64,000 bases of DNA from Sparassis latifolia (Eukaryota > Basidiomycota > Agaricomycetes > Polyporales > Sparassidaceae): the NCBI GenBank assembly GCA_018466975.1, contig CM031553.1, positions 186,001 through 250,000 on the forward strand, given 5' to 3'. The notes under the pieces were generated by a model. It searched no databases. It was given only the letters and a program-made list of their open reading frames with translations, and was not told the DNA's origin. Shown here piece after piece: positions 10,464 to 22,532 of the stretch; within the stretch, counting starts at the first letter, position 1, and every line of letters starts with the position of its first letter. The position numbers were made by a program, and so were the translations under genes.

Positions 10464-13400
10464 ATGTCGAGTACTACCGAATCTCGTGACAGCCTGTCGT
10501 CCTTGTTCCGAATCGAGCAACTTCGCGATGACAACTGGCTCCCATGGAAGCGCCGTACTATGGCGATCTTGAGGGAGCGCGGTGTCTTGAAATATGTCGA
10601 TGGAATGTCGGAGAAGCCGAAGCCGGCAAATGCAACAACACCAACGGCAGGAGAAACGGCGGTGATCACGAAATGGGTTGAGGGCGATCAAAAAGCCCAG
10701 ACCGTTATCGAGCTGCTGTTGAGTGACTCGCAGATGATACACATTGCAGACGCTACAACGGCTGCGGAGATGTGGAACCAATTGAAGTTAGTAAAGGAGG
10801 CGAGTGGACAACTGGGGATAATGGCGTACCGAAGGAAATTCTATCGCACAGTTGCCACGGAAGGCAGCGATATCGCAGCGCATATCACGGAGCTCCGCCG
10901 GACACAGGAGCAGCTACACATGATGGGTAGCAAGGTGTCAGATGACGAATTTCGAGCGATCCTGATCACATCGTTACCGGAGTCTTGGGACCAGTTCACA
11001 TCTGCGTACCTGGGTGCAACAAGCCAGAAGGACAAGTTGCCGACATCGCATGAATTGATAGCCATCTTGCTCGAAGAATACCGGCGCCGGTGAGAGAAAG
11101 GCGGTGCCGATGAGTCTGCGCTGGCAGCGCGTGGGCGGTGGACCCAGCCGAAGAATACCGCACAGGGCGGAACGGACAGGAAGTCCGACGCAGAGTGCTG
11201 GAATTGCCACAAGTGTGGACACACTCAACATGAGTGTTGGTCGAAAGGCAGCGGCAAGGCGGGTCAGGGACCGCGAAGTAAAAAAGGAGGCCGTGCGCAG
11301 GCGCACACGAACCAGGCACAGTCAACAAATGACGTGCTGCGAGATGTTGCATTCCGCACAGACGAGGCAATCGGTATTGGGCAGCAATTTAGTAGTCAGT
11401 TCTTATGTTACGACTGGCTAGCTGACTCGGGAACGACGTCGCACGTTACGAACCTTCGTGATGCAATAACGGACTTCATGCCGCTTGAAGCCTCATCGAT
11501 CACCGGCATTGGTGACCAGAGCATATGCGCACTTGGGCGCGGCACTGTGAAAGTCAATAGCAGGATAGGCGGCAAGACTTTTACCTTCTGTCTGAAGGAT
11601 GTGTTATACGCACCAAAAGCAATGAATAACTTGGTGTCGCTCACACGTTTGAATGAGGCAGGCGGACATTTTGACGGTGGTGACGGAGGGATAACGCTAC
11701 AGGAGAGTGGCGGCCACGCCATCACTGAAGGCCGGAAAATCGGCCGTTTGTACTTGCTCGATATGCGGGCCAAGATCGCGACGCCGATGAACGAATGCGC
11801 GAATGTTGCACACGAAGATAATGACTTGTGGGAGTCGTGGCACCGAAGATACGGACATCTGGGTATCACTGGATTAGAATGGCTATACAAGGAGAAGATG
11901 GTAGAAGGACTTACCATTGACGAAAACTCAATGCTGCTCACGCAGTGCGAAGCCTGCATACAAGCTAAGCAGGCGCGTCGTGCATACCCGAAGGAGGTGG
12001 AGGACTGCTCCCAGATGCCAGGCGAGTTGATGCATAGTGACGTCTGGGGCCCTGCACGTGTAGTATCGATCGCCGGATTGCGTTACTACATATCGTTCAC
12101 GGATGACTGCACGCGGAGGTGCCAAGTCCTGTTCATAAAACATAAAAGTGAGGCTTTTGAAAAATTGAAAGAATACCTCACCTTTATTGAATGACGCTTC
12201 AGGCACCTGCCGAAGATTGTGCGTGTTGACAACGGGTCCGAGTACATCAATAAAAACCTGAAAGGGTGGTGCCGTGAGAAAGGAATTGAGCTGCAAACAA
12301 CAGCGCCGTACTCACCTTCGCAGAATGGTGTAGCCGAGTGATTTAACTGAACCTTGCTCGAGCTTGCATGCGCGATGTTGATCGTGAAGAATCTTCCAAG
12401 CTTCCTCTGGGTGGAAGCTGTTGCATATGCAGCATACCTGTGAAATCGAGCGCCAACGAAGGCACTGCATGGGAGAACCCCAGAAGAGGCGTGGACAGGC
12501 AATAAACCCAATGTTGCACACCTACGAGAATTTGGATCAGATGTCTGGATTCTGACTGAAGGTCAGAACCTCTCAAAACTCGAGCCAAAGTCGAAGAAGC
12601 ACACCTTCGTGGGTTTTGCTGATGGCCCGAAGGCCATACACTACTACGATGCGGGTGCACGCTCGATCTGAGTCTCGCGAAATTTTGTGTTTGCAGATGC
12701 CCCAAAACCAGCGAGTAATGTCCCTGTACACCAGTTTAATGATGGGGACAGGCTGCCGCTCGAGGGGGAGTCAGGGGGAGCTGTCAAGCAGCAGCCTCCC
12801 ACATCTGCATCAAAACCAGCATCAGTACCTGTCAAAGCTGATCAGTCTAACAAGAAACACGATGGAAACCACATTACGGAGGAAGACTTACCTCCCGAGA
12901 TGTAGGAAAACATGCGAGAGCGACCGACATTCTTGCCTGCACCCCCGAAGATCCCTCTTCGTCGTATGACCCGCGCCATGCAGGATCACGACTATCAAAA
13001 GATGGATAACCCCCACGTGCAGCCCGCGAAGTCGCGCGAGCCGCCGGGAGTGCCGAAAGAGAACGCACCGGGTGAAAGTGCGAAAGTCGCTGTGATGCCC
13101 GAAGAATTCGAAGAGATCGCGCAGGCGCTGTATGCGACAGCGCTGGCATCGGGCGACAGAACGGCGAGTGCAGGAGATGAACTGCAAAGCCTCGTGGAGG
13201 CCCAAGCCTCTCCGGAATGGTCAGAATGGGAAAAGGCTGTAAAAGCGAAATATGATCAGTTGCAGGGCATGGGGACTTGGGAGCTACAAGACTTACCAAA
13301 AGATCGAAATGCTGTGGGCTGCAAGTGGGTCTTCCAGAGGAAAACCAACAAGGAGGGTCAGGTTGTCAAGTACAAAGCCAGATTGGTGGCACAGGGGTAC

Positions 13401-14741
13401 TCACAGATCCCAGGGATGGATTTCCTTGAAACCTTTGCCCCTGTAGTTCGTCTTGAGTCCATCAGGGCCATCCTAGCATTAGCAGTAGTTAATAACTGGG
13501 AAATAGGCCAGATGGATGTCAAGGGAGCTTACCTAAATGGAGACCTCCAGGAGGAGATCTACATGCGACAGCCGGAAGGCTTCGATGATGGAAGTGGACG
13601 CGTTTGTCGACTCCACAAGATGCTCTATGGACTAAAGCAGTCCGGGTGTGAATGGAACTGCAAGCTGCATCGTGAGCTGATGGAGCTCGGGTACAAGCGG
13701 CTGGAGGTGGATCCATGTGTATACCTGCGGGAGCGAAAGGAAGGAGAAGTTCAGATTATCACGGTATGGGTGGATGACTTACTGTTATTCACCAACTCTC
13801 CGAAGCTCATGGAGGAGCTCAAGTGCGACCTGCAGGACCTCTTCGAAGTCACGGACCTTGGTGAGCCGCAGAAAATTGTTGGGATTGAAATTGAGCGAGA
13901 TAGGGAAGTGGGAACACTTCAAATCTCGCAACAGCACTACATTGAGAGCATTCTCAAGCGATACCAGCTTGAGAACGCCAACGCTGTAGGGATGCCACTC
14001 GATCCAAACGTGGTGCTCACGGTAGAGGATGAGAACGAGGAGGCGGACGACCATTTGGCGGGAGGTTACGTGTCAATGGTGGGATCGCTGATGTACGCAG
14101 CAGTGGGAACAAGGCCAGATATTTCCTTCGCTGTACAGATGCTGAGCAAATACACAGCGTGCCCATGACCTGTCCATTGGACAGCGGCAAAACGCGTTCT
14201 ATGGTACCTTGCAGGAACACGTGACTTGCATGTCATGTACACGCGACGCGATTCGGATGCGCCGAACGGAAATATAATAGGAGGATATATGGACGCGGAT
14301 TATGCATCAGACCATGACCGAAAATCAGTCTCGGGTCATGTCTTTTACTTGGAAGGAGGAGCTGTAGCATGGAGTTCGAAGAAACAAACAACAACGGCAA
14401 CATCCTCGACAGAAGCCGAGTATACAGCACTCACGCACGCGACACGTTAAGCAATATGGCTGCGAAACTTACTGGCAGAACTTGGGTTTGCACAAGAAGA
14501 ACCCACAGAAATTTATTGTGATAACCAGGCAGCGATCGCGATAGCACGCAACCCGCAGTATCACGTGCGGTCAAAGCACTTTGATGTGCAGAATCATTTC
14601 GTGCGTGAAAAGGTGGAAAATGGCATTATTCAATTGTGCTACTGTCCTACAGATGAGATAGTAGCAGATGTATTTACTAAGGCCCTACCCAAGCCTAAGC
14701 ACCAAAAGTTCACATTGGAACTTGGGATGCTTCCGGCTTGA
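10464..14741 (+). pseudogene. Copia gag-pol with nine nonsense codons
   Basis: One frame runs from ATG 10464 to TGA 14739-14741. In order it shows: Gag; a CX2CX4HX4C zinc knuckle (CWNCHKCGHTQHEC, about 11200); the protease DSGTTSHV motif; the GAG-pre-integrase HHCC zinc region; integrase (DVWGP, DNGSEY and NGVAE blocks); reverse transcriptase (KARLVAQGYSQ, VDDLLLF); and RNase H (YMDADYASD, SSTEAEYTAL). It is interrupted in frame by TGA 11091, TGA 12192, TGA 12339, TGA 12348, TGA 12441, TGA 12669, TAG 12903, TGA 14166 and TAA 14448 (first base given). No frameshift is needed. The element could move only with help from other copies. Confidence 0.9.
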
Positions 14742-14748
14742 GGGGGAG

Positions 14749-14981
14749 TGTTGGAGGCTTCGGGATGACCTTATTAGGCAATCTGGAGCATCCAGGTAGT
14801 CGGGCGATATTCCCCGATATCTTATTCAGCATCGAAGGATACAGTAGCTACGAGAACTATGTGGTATGTTCTGGACTAGTCTACTGGTGTAGTATATAAG
14901 GAGGGACCTCTTGCAGGTCCCAGAAAATATATCTCTTCCCCAATCACTCACTCGGAAGAATTCATATCAGCTGCGCTAATA
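14749..14981 (+). repeat. Copia 3' LTR
   Basis: Identical to the 5' LTR except for one C-to-T difference near position 36 of the repeat. It is preceded directly by the polypurine tract and followed by the target duplication AACTC. Confidence 0.95.
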
Positions 14982-14986
14982 AACTC
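14982..14986. repeat. Target-site duplication of Copia, right
   Basis: AACTC, identical to 10144-10148. Removing one copy together with the element rejoins the deaminase frame. Confidence 0.9.
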
Positions 14987-16980
14987 GTCAAAGACAGGAG
15001 GTTTTTTGGCTTTCTCCTCCACACGCGCTTTGGCATCAGCTTCCCGAGATGCTTTCATCTCGGCATTATAGGATGAGTGAGCTCAGCTCTGACATGCATT
15101 CCGTTCTTCTTTGAATGGTTTCATCAGCCCTTCAGCAATGTTGCTAAGATGGAGCGGGAGTGCTGAGGAGTAGGCAAAAGTGTGGATGGTATTAGCAGCC
15201 ACCATCAGGACAAGTGCAGCATCCTCCATATTCTGAAGAGCCTGTGCTTCGCTTGTTATCACTGGCACCCCTCTCTCACTGAGCCCCTGAAGGTCCCACT
15301 CCGTCAATGCACAACAATCTTGTGAGCCTGCATTTCGACAGGTGTCCTTCCATGCCAACACCCACCATCAGGTATCTCGGGACTGCACCACGGCATCTCT
15401 GTAAATGAGGACACAATGGCATAGTACCATATGAAACTCAAGACAGGTTTCCCTGGTATAAAGTGCCTTTGTCTCGGTAGCACCCTTTGCAGTGTTACCG
15501 GTACACACGGCCAGCAACTTCGACTCTGAGGGACATTCTCCCAGCTCCAGAATAGCCTTCAAATAGACCGCGAGGTCATCATCAGTCCCTCTCTTTGGTT
15601 TGCTGGTCGGGAATGTAAATGAGTCCAGCTCCTTCTCCACAAAATGTTCAACAGCTGGGTTCTCGAGAGCCTTCCAGAATGGGCAGGACAGGGTGAAAAA
15701 CATCCTGCGATACATTTTCATCACGGACCTCGCATAGACGTACATTGTCCACATTTGGTAGGATTTGGACTTCTCCTTCTCATCCCGAGCCTTTGCGTAG
15801 TCGCTAAAGAAGCTCGTTATGATTGATGCATGCTCCTCGAATAGCTGGGTAAGGCTGGATGAAAGTGAGTCAGCAAAACTATTGTGATTCAAGACATTGA
15901 ATCCTTACGCATTGTTCACTACAGCCTTCACCGGGTTCTCCTTGACCTCTTTGAAAAGTTGCTCAGTCTTCTCTTGTGACAAGTGGATGAGCCAAGCTCC
16001 ATGTAGGAGAGAGCTAGGCATTGCCACCCTTTTTTCTTTGCCTGTCTGTGCATCGGCATCAGCAGTCAGCACCATGACTTGCATTGTCCTGCCATGCCCG
16101 ATAGTGATGGTGGTGGGCGGTGAGGCCATCTGATCTTGCGACACCACCACAACAGGATAAGTATCCCTTTTGAAGGTGATTGCAACATTCTCGTGCTCTC
16201 GCACAAGTAAGCTTGCAAATGCATCCAATCGCCGCAAATCGGAGTCATCATCTGCTTTTGTCATACGGCGGAAGGAGCCCCTCACACCACCAGGCTGCTT
16301 AGCAGGATCGAGGGCACCTACTATTTCAGGGCTCCCCAACTTGTTCAATACCTCAGGAGATGAGGGCCCGATGACTGAAAGAAGCTTTGTGATGGTGCGA
16401 AACTCCATGAGCAGGGCATCCTTCTCTTCCAGTTTAGCGTTCAAGTCCTTTGCAGCCACTCCCACGTTTTCGGAAGCATTGCTACCACCAGGCCCAAGCC
16501 TTTCGAGTTGAGCGGGCTGTTGGAGTCGAATATCGATAAATGCTCCCTTCTTACAATATAAATGAAACACATTACTTCAATCTTCACATTATCACCGGCC
16601 ATGGGATTGTATGTCAGAGACATCGTGTGCGTCAGCGAAGATGTGCAATTTGAATGAGCTGGAACAGTATGCGGAGTGAGATGCGTGCATAATGCATTTA
16701 GCAGAAGCGATGGAACCTCACTCATAAGTCGTTGGTGCGTGCGATAAGCAAGCGTGGATGACACAGTGTGAATTGCCCGTAGTGCAACACCGCCAGCACA
16801 GGAAATCCAAGTTCGAGTTGAAGGGTGTCACTATCGAATAGCGTGCCCTTGATAAAGAATGTCTCAGCAGGATCAAGAGAGATAGTATGGCATCACGCAC
16901 ACTGCTCAATCTGCTTGTTGATTGCAACTCGAGGTGAGACCGTGACGGTGCAAGAATTGAGGCTGAACCGTGCAACAAGC
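14982..16980 (-). pseudogene. OTT_1508-like deaminase gene, 5' part
   Basis: This is the upstream half of the split deaminase gene. From about 16570 down to the insertion point the protein stays in one frame. It includes a helical, charged region (SQEKTEQLFKEVKE, ARDEKEKSKSYQMW) and the block WDLQGLSERGVPVI, and ends KKPPVFDE at the Copia junction, where the frame resumes at 10148. Three stops interrupt that frame: TAA 15905-15907, TGA 15368-15370 and TGA 15083-15085. Each can arise from CAA or CGA by one C-to-T change. Upstream, gene-like peptide (DPAETFFIKGTLFDSD, near 16850; MSLTYNPMAGDNVKIE, near 16600) occurs in other frames and probably belongs to earlier exons with unsolved borders. 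The start codon is not identified. Confidence 0.6.
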
Positions 16981-17244
16981 AAGGTGCGCCGCAACGTTAC
17001 TGGCTGCGAGTGGTAAACTAGCAGCTTCGTAAACGCAAGGTCGAAAACCAGATATTTGGACCTCACAGGTCGATGTCGAAGGCGGTCACTGCAGCGCCAG
17101 AGTGTCCGCCACACTCAATAAATAGATGCAAACAGTTCATCACTACGCCTTCTTTGCCACTGGCGCAAGCGTTCAGAGTTGCAGTTCACTATGTCTACGG
17201 GCACTTGACACTTTGTTGTTCGCGCTTACTTACTGCATCTAGGG

Positions 17245-18080
17245 TTTCTACATCGCAAGCCCGTCGACTGCACCATGCTCCCAGCCCCGCGCGTGCCAGT
17301 CGGGCCAGACACCGCCCTGCGCATGCCTCCCACCGTCGCATGTGCCAGCAACTGCACGTCGTCCGGGCACACCCACGTGGCGGTCTGTGCTCTCCGCCCA
17401 CCCACACACCGAAGATCCCCACGGTGTTTCCCCCCTTCTCTCTCCCGCGGGGAATACACATTCGGCACTAAACCCTCGCCACCTGACGAACCTCTGCCGC
17501 TCGTGTGGGATCCCGTGACAGCCCGCCGCACCCGACACCCCGCTCCGCGGTCCACATCCGCAAAGCCACTGCCCGTGCGCCCAGAGAGGTGCGTGCATGC
17601 GGACGGGCGTGCACGGGAGACGTCACTCTCCTCTGCACCGATGCCCAGCGCTGACGAGCGACTTCACATTTTGCGGCCTGATACCGAGATGTGTGCTGTG
17701 GCTTTGTTACCCCGCTCAGCCACGCGTGTTGTATTACGTCCTGGGCTCAGCTCCCTCCACTCTGCATGCAAGGTACTAGCGGCAGCATCTGCTCGGATCG
17801 CACATTGCTATCCGCGCCTTCCCTTAGAGATTTCGGAGAAGCGGGGTGAGGCGTCCGCTGCGGGATCGCCTGCAAGATCTGGTGGTGGCCTCGCTGTTCT
17901 CAGTGCAGAGCTGCGTGTACAGGGGTACGCGGCTGTGCGCTCACCATCGGGGTTTGCTGTTTGTGCGATCGCGTGATCGCGAGCGAGTTTGGTTTTTCGG
18001 ACCGGGTCGAACTGAGGACGGAATCGAATTCAAGATGCGATGTCGTGGAATTTTTCCATGGCGCACGCTCCACTTAGACT
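17245..18080 (+). repeat. Dispersed repeat R1b
   Basis: Inverted partner of R1a (215-1350). A 233-codon frame (17275-17976) covers most of it, but the product is Ser/Pro/Arg-rich, and in R1a the homologous segment is split between frames, so coding function is doubtful. The right end carries the shared block ending near 18075. R1a and R1b together bracket the first repeat unit, the deaminase and the Copia element. Confidence 0.7.
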
Positions 18081-18207
18081 CGTGACCAGTCTCTATAATG
18101 CACCAATGCAATGCTATATACGAGGGGGTGGGGAGAGTGAGGAGCGGGAGGAGAGGCGGCGGGATTGGTGCTATAGAGACTGGATGCACTCGATCGAGAG
18201 CGTGCAG

Positions 18208-18638
18208 ATGAACTTTTGAAACTCCGAATAGCCTTATTGGGAGAGAAAAACTCGATCATGTGATGCATTCGATGTGACGCGTCGAGCACTCATACGTGCA
18301 CGATACATCCGTTGAAGCCCAGTTCACTTCACGTCTTGGCACCTGGCATCAATGCAAAGGTGCAGTTTGATGAGAATATTTTCACTACACCTGCCCAACA
18401 TCTGCTGCTGAAGAGAAAGTGAAGGACTCTTGTCACCTTTAACTCAGCTAACTTCAAGGCAGAGTGGGAGTGACTTATAAATTAATGACACCAGGCTGAC
18501 GCAGAACCACAGAGAAAGGTGCAAGAAAATCAAGTTGCAAATATTGCTGCAGCAGAATAAGCAGTGGACACCACACGCGCAATAGAGGAGGTGGGCCCAC
18601 TCATCCCAATAAGGCTATTCGGAGTTTGAAAAGTTCAT
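18208..18638. mobile_element. Foldback/MITE-like element, 35-bp TIRs
   Basis: The 35-bp left arm (18208-18242, starting ATGAACTTTTGAAACTCC) is inverted at 18604-18638 with one mismatch. Nothing in the 361-bp interior looks coding. A possible imperfect target duplication is GTGCAG (18202-18207) against GTGCGG (18639-18644). The superfamily cannot be assigned. Confidence 0.65.
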
Positions 18639-18662
18639 GTGCGGCCTCTCGGTCGAGTGCGT

Positions 18663-18708
18663 CCAGCCGCCTTGTATACTATCTCCTCCCCCAATACAAG
18701 GCGGCTGG
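18663..18708. repeat. Perfect 15-bp hairpin
   Basis: CCAGCCGCCTTGTAT at 18663-18677 is exactly inverted at 18694-18708 with a 16-nt pyrimidine-rich loop. It lies 25 bp outside the foldback element. No function is evident. Confidence 0.6.
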
Positions 18709-21700
18709 TTTCGAGCCTACGCTCCACTAGGCAAACCTACCAAAGAGAGCACACGGAGTCAGTGGCGGCATGTACATGGCACCTATACCGTCGCGGTGAT
18801 AAAAATGGACGTGCGGATGCGTCGAATATGGAACCCTGCTTCCCCGCTTCTGTGTCGACCGCTTCTCGATGCGGGAAATTGGGACAGGCATCTCCACCAT
18901 TATGTGGCAGGATATGGTGCGCTGCACTGTTACTCAATAATCCAGGACTCAGAGAGAGCTGGGTGTCAGACAGACGATGGTTTGGCTCCGACGCAAATAT
19001 ACATCGCGGACACAAATGCACACCGATCGATGATCTGGTGGTCCGCGCGCCACTGATCTGCAGCCAAATTCTGCGGCTCTTCTTTCCTAAGTCGAAAATC
19101 CATATGTAGTGCATACCTATTCTATGTTGATAAAAGGCAGGTCTTTCGCCAGTTCAGCTGGGAGTCATAGATGCCATGCCTCTCCCCGCCCTACCCTCGC
19201 ATCTTCGTCACCATTACTGTCGGATGTCGTATGTCACCTGTCTATCTGTGGCGGTCCCTCCACAGCGCTCATTATTCGGTTTACAGTACCCCTTCTCCAT
19301 CTTCAGGTCCGTCCGCACCGTCTCCAGGTAATTCCTCGCAACTTGATCGGTTTGATCTGAAATGCTGACACTTTATGTAAATAAGAGGCCCGCGATCTGA
19401 GTAAGGGCATAGAGAAATCGCAGGTCACTCGAGTCGACTCCTACCATGACAGAGAGAGGCCCAATTGGACCCAATGAAGATGACTGTGGCGAGGCTGCAG
19501 ATGGTTATAGCTCTCTGGTTAGCCCGCGAGGAGATGACTAGCCTGGAGACGGCAATAGAGAGGGATACGAGTTCAATCGTTGAATCACTCGAAGAATTAG
19601 CAGCTATCCGTGATCCGCCTTTGGATCCCTGAGGGACCTGCTCAACGATGTCAGTCTCTGTTTCTTTAATCTTTGAGATCCACTCAAACAGTCACAGGCT
19701 TGTAACCATCGACATCAGTTCACAGCCCTGTTGATCACGCTGTCCACCTTTCTTTTGGTCTCCTTCGTCGTGCGTGCTTCTATTTGCCGTCATTTGGCAT
19801 ACTTTAACCCCCTGCCCATACAGACATGCACATCCGAATAGGGGTTGGAAAAGAAATTGATCCTAACCCTCGACTTTGCACAGTAATGTACAGCCTCGCA
19901 CGTCGCGAGACGGAACTAGCCAGATAACCATGGCTCATGGTAGATTTATTGCCGCGGACTTGCTCATGCCAAATAGCTATGGATGGTGGATTGTAAGTCC
20001 GGCCATCAATTATTGATCAGCAAGAGCGGAAGAACAGATGAAAGAGGGGAGGCAGAATGCGAAGGATAGAACACGCACGTCTTTGACCTTCTTCACGCAG
20101 GACTCACGTACATTTACAGCCGTGCCTTCATCGTGCCCCGCCTCCGCCACAGCAGAACAGGAGGCACTGACGCCCCAACACCGCTTGCCCGCTCAGCCGG
20201 ATGACCGTGCGGTATACACTTCTCGAGCTCTTCACAATGGCTAGAAATCCCGTTCTCGCCTCTCATCGAGCGCTACTTATCTCTCAATTTTTTCCGACGT
20301 TCCTTCCACGCCATTTAATATTTACACATTCCGGGGCGCAGATCCACCCCGCGCTTCCTCCCTCGAGCCTCCGCGCTAGAGACCTGACCCGTCAAGCGTG
20401 CAGTGAAGATCCCGAGCATACTCCTCGAAGGCATCTGCGGAGATGAGGTTATGTCTCTCGCATTTCGTGCATCTTGTTAGAGATATTCCTGTGTTGGTGG
20501 AGGGTCTGATTCGTATGGGGTCAATGGACGGAGTAAGCCGAATGTTGTGTACAGAGGACTGAGGACTGACTCAATAAATGCTCTGTCTATACACATCGAT
20601 GAACCGTCATGAGGATATGTCGTTGAACGAGAGCGACACTTTCCGGACAAAAACTCCTCTCTATCTCTCCAGGATCTTCTCAGCTGATACGATGAAAACT
20701 CTCCTGGAATGTGCGGTCGGGTAGACACTGTACGAGTTCGGGTGCAGACCATGCACACTGATCTACGAAGCCAGGACGTGTGGATAGAAAAAGAAGTGGA
20801 AAGCATCTCTTCCTCGAAAAGGAGTGAAGCTGAGATGGGTAGGGAATCAGGCGCGGACGAGCTAGAGCAGAATGGAACCAATTCAACTGAAGCAAGGTTG
20901 AGAAGCGGGTACACCGTAGATATAAAGTGAGGCTCACAGCGTCGGATGGAGTAGTCAAAAAGAAAGCCATCGCGGCAAAAACTGGGAATTATCGCCGAGA
21001 TATGAGTACGCCACAAAGAGAGCAACGTTTCGCGGGCTGAGATGATGGACGTTGGATCCTCGAGGCAGTGGACTCAGCCTGCTATCTACTCATCACGTCA
21101 CCCACGCGAGGTGTCACAGAACACCACCGGCATGTGACCAACTTCCTTAGGGCCCAGGCGAACCACGAGCTACTCGAACTCGAAATACGGATCCGTCGAT
21201 GACAGTCTTAAATCCTCCTACCACCCTCTTCTCCACAAAAAAGCACCTATTATCACGCTCTCCGATGTCTGTGCTGGCGCTCTTGTTCGTTGCTCGGTTG
21301 TCCATTGCGTACTCCGTTGAATCTGCGTTCTACTAGTATTGGATCGAGGTAATAACGATTGAGAGTTCGGTGAGGAACATCAGGTCTGAGATCGGTGGGC
21401 CTGAGTTGGGGATAAAACGGTGTATTTATACCGTATCTCGTGAGTTCGTGATGTTTAAGAGCTTGCTTGTAGCTGTCAAAAGACTCATTTTGGCTCGTGC
21501 TATCGAGCCAACGCACACTATTGAGCGTCCTCTATGGTACGCCCTGACTGCACGCCGTACCTGCGCCGAGGTGCTCAACGTCAATATTTGCAAACGTATC
21601 GAGCTGTAGCATCAATATTCAATAATCCAGGCCTCGGAGATGACACCAGCGGTAAGCCGAATTTGTTGTGTATAGGAATAGCTTACAATCCGCAGAATTT

Positions 21701-22532
21701 TGCGATTGGTTGAACCACTGGACAAGTACAGCCGTTTCTCTCTTGGACACATCCTCGTTAGCAGGATGTCATAAACGTCCAGATTTTCGACGCCGGAGAC
21801 AAGCTTTAGTTTGTGACAGATCGCACTGGTGCCATCTTCTTTGATGAGCTCGAGCATATTATGGTCGATAGTAGCCTTACGCTTACTGGCACTTAATCCA
21901 TGAAAATTACCTCGCGCCATGTCACTCATTTTGATTTTTAGATGCCGCAATTACTATAGCCTGCAAGGAGGCAGACCAAGTTTCGCATTTATGCATTGTC
22001 AGATCGAGGTCATACTTATCTTAATGCATTTTCTAGTTGCTATTCACTCCTCTGCCCCTCGCGAAAAGCACTGGAAAATCAGGCAGGCCTTACGGGAACT
22101 CTTTAATGCACTCTTCAGCGCATCAGGTGAGAGCGCCAAGCACCGCCCAAACGGAGAACAGCAGTAATAGTCATGTATATTCCTAAGAGTAAGTGCTGCG
22201 AAATTTGTTAAATAGTGTACGTTTGACGAGACTGGTCGACAGTTTGCTTCAGTTCTCGAGGCATCTGCAATCTGACGGTATTGCGGCTGCTACTCTAACC
22301 CGCATGTCGGTCACTTGAAAGAGTGCATTGCGCATTGGTTGGCGGATTTCGAACTGCGCAATTATGGCGATATGGCTACTAGAGAGAACGACGTACGCGT
22401 CAGCGAAGGACTCGAGGGAGGTCGCAAAGTATGCGCCACAGAGACTAGATTCGGAAATGTCTACGGGCACAAAGAACTGCCAGCACCGATGATATAAAAA
22501 ACTGATAAGGGACTTCTCAACGTACTTGTGAT
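18709..22532. other. Long stretch without a supported gene
   Basis: Only short open frames occur. The most protein-like is a minus-strand frame at 21612-21950 (112 codons) with normal-looking amino-acid use, including KRKATIDHNMLELIKEDGTS. I do not recognise it and it has no clear start context. The part at 19400-20030 is nearly free of open frames. Confidence 0.5.

Larger units (their letters stand above)
10149..14981 (+). mobile_element. Copia-type LTR retrotransposon (4833 bp)
   Basis: Two 233-bp LTRs, a 5-bp target duplication (AACTC), a primer-binding site, a single gag-pol frame in Copia order (integrase before reverse transcriptase), and a polypurine tract (GAGGGGGAG at 14740-14748) define a complete Ty1/copia element. 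It lies antisense inside the deaminase gene. The LTRs differ by one base, a C in the left (CCGG context) and a T in the right. The element should therefore be a young insertion, although its coding region is badly broken. Confidence 0.95.

Noticed and set aside
15893..15922. 30-nt intron (GTAAGG...AATAG) in the deaminase gene
   Set aside because: It keeps phase but is too short. The simpler reading is one in-frame nonsense codon (TAA), matching the other two C-to-T type stops.
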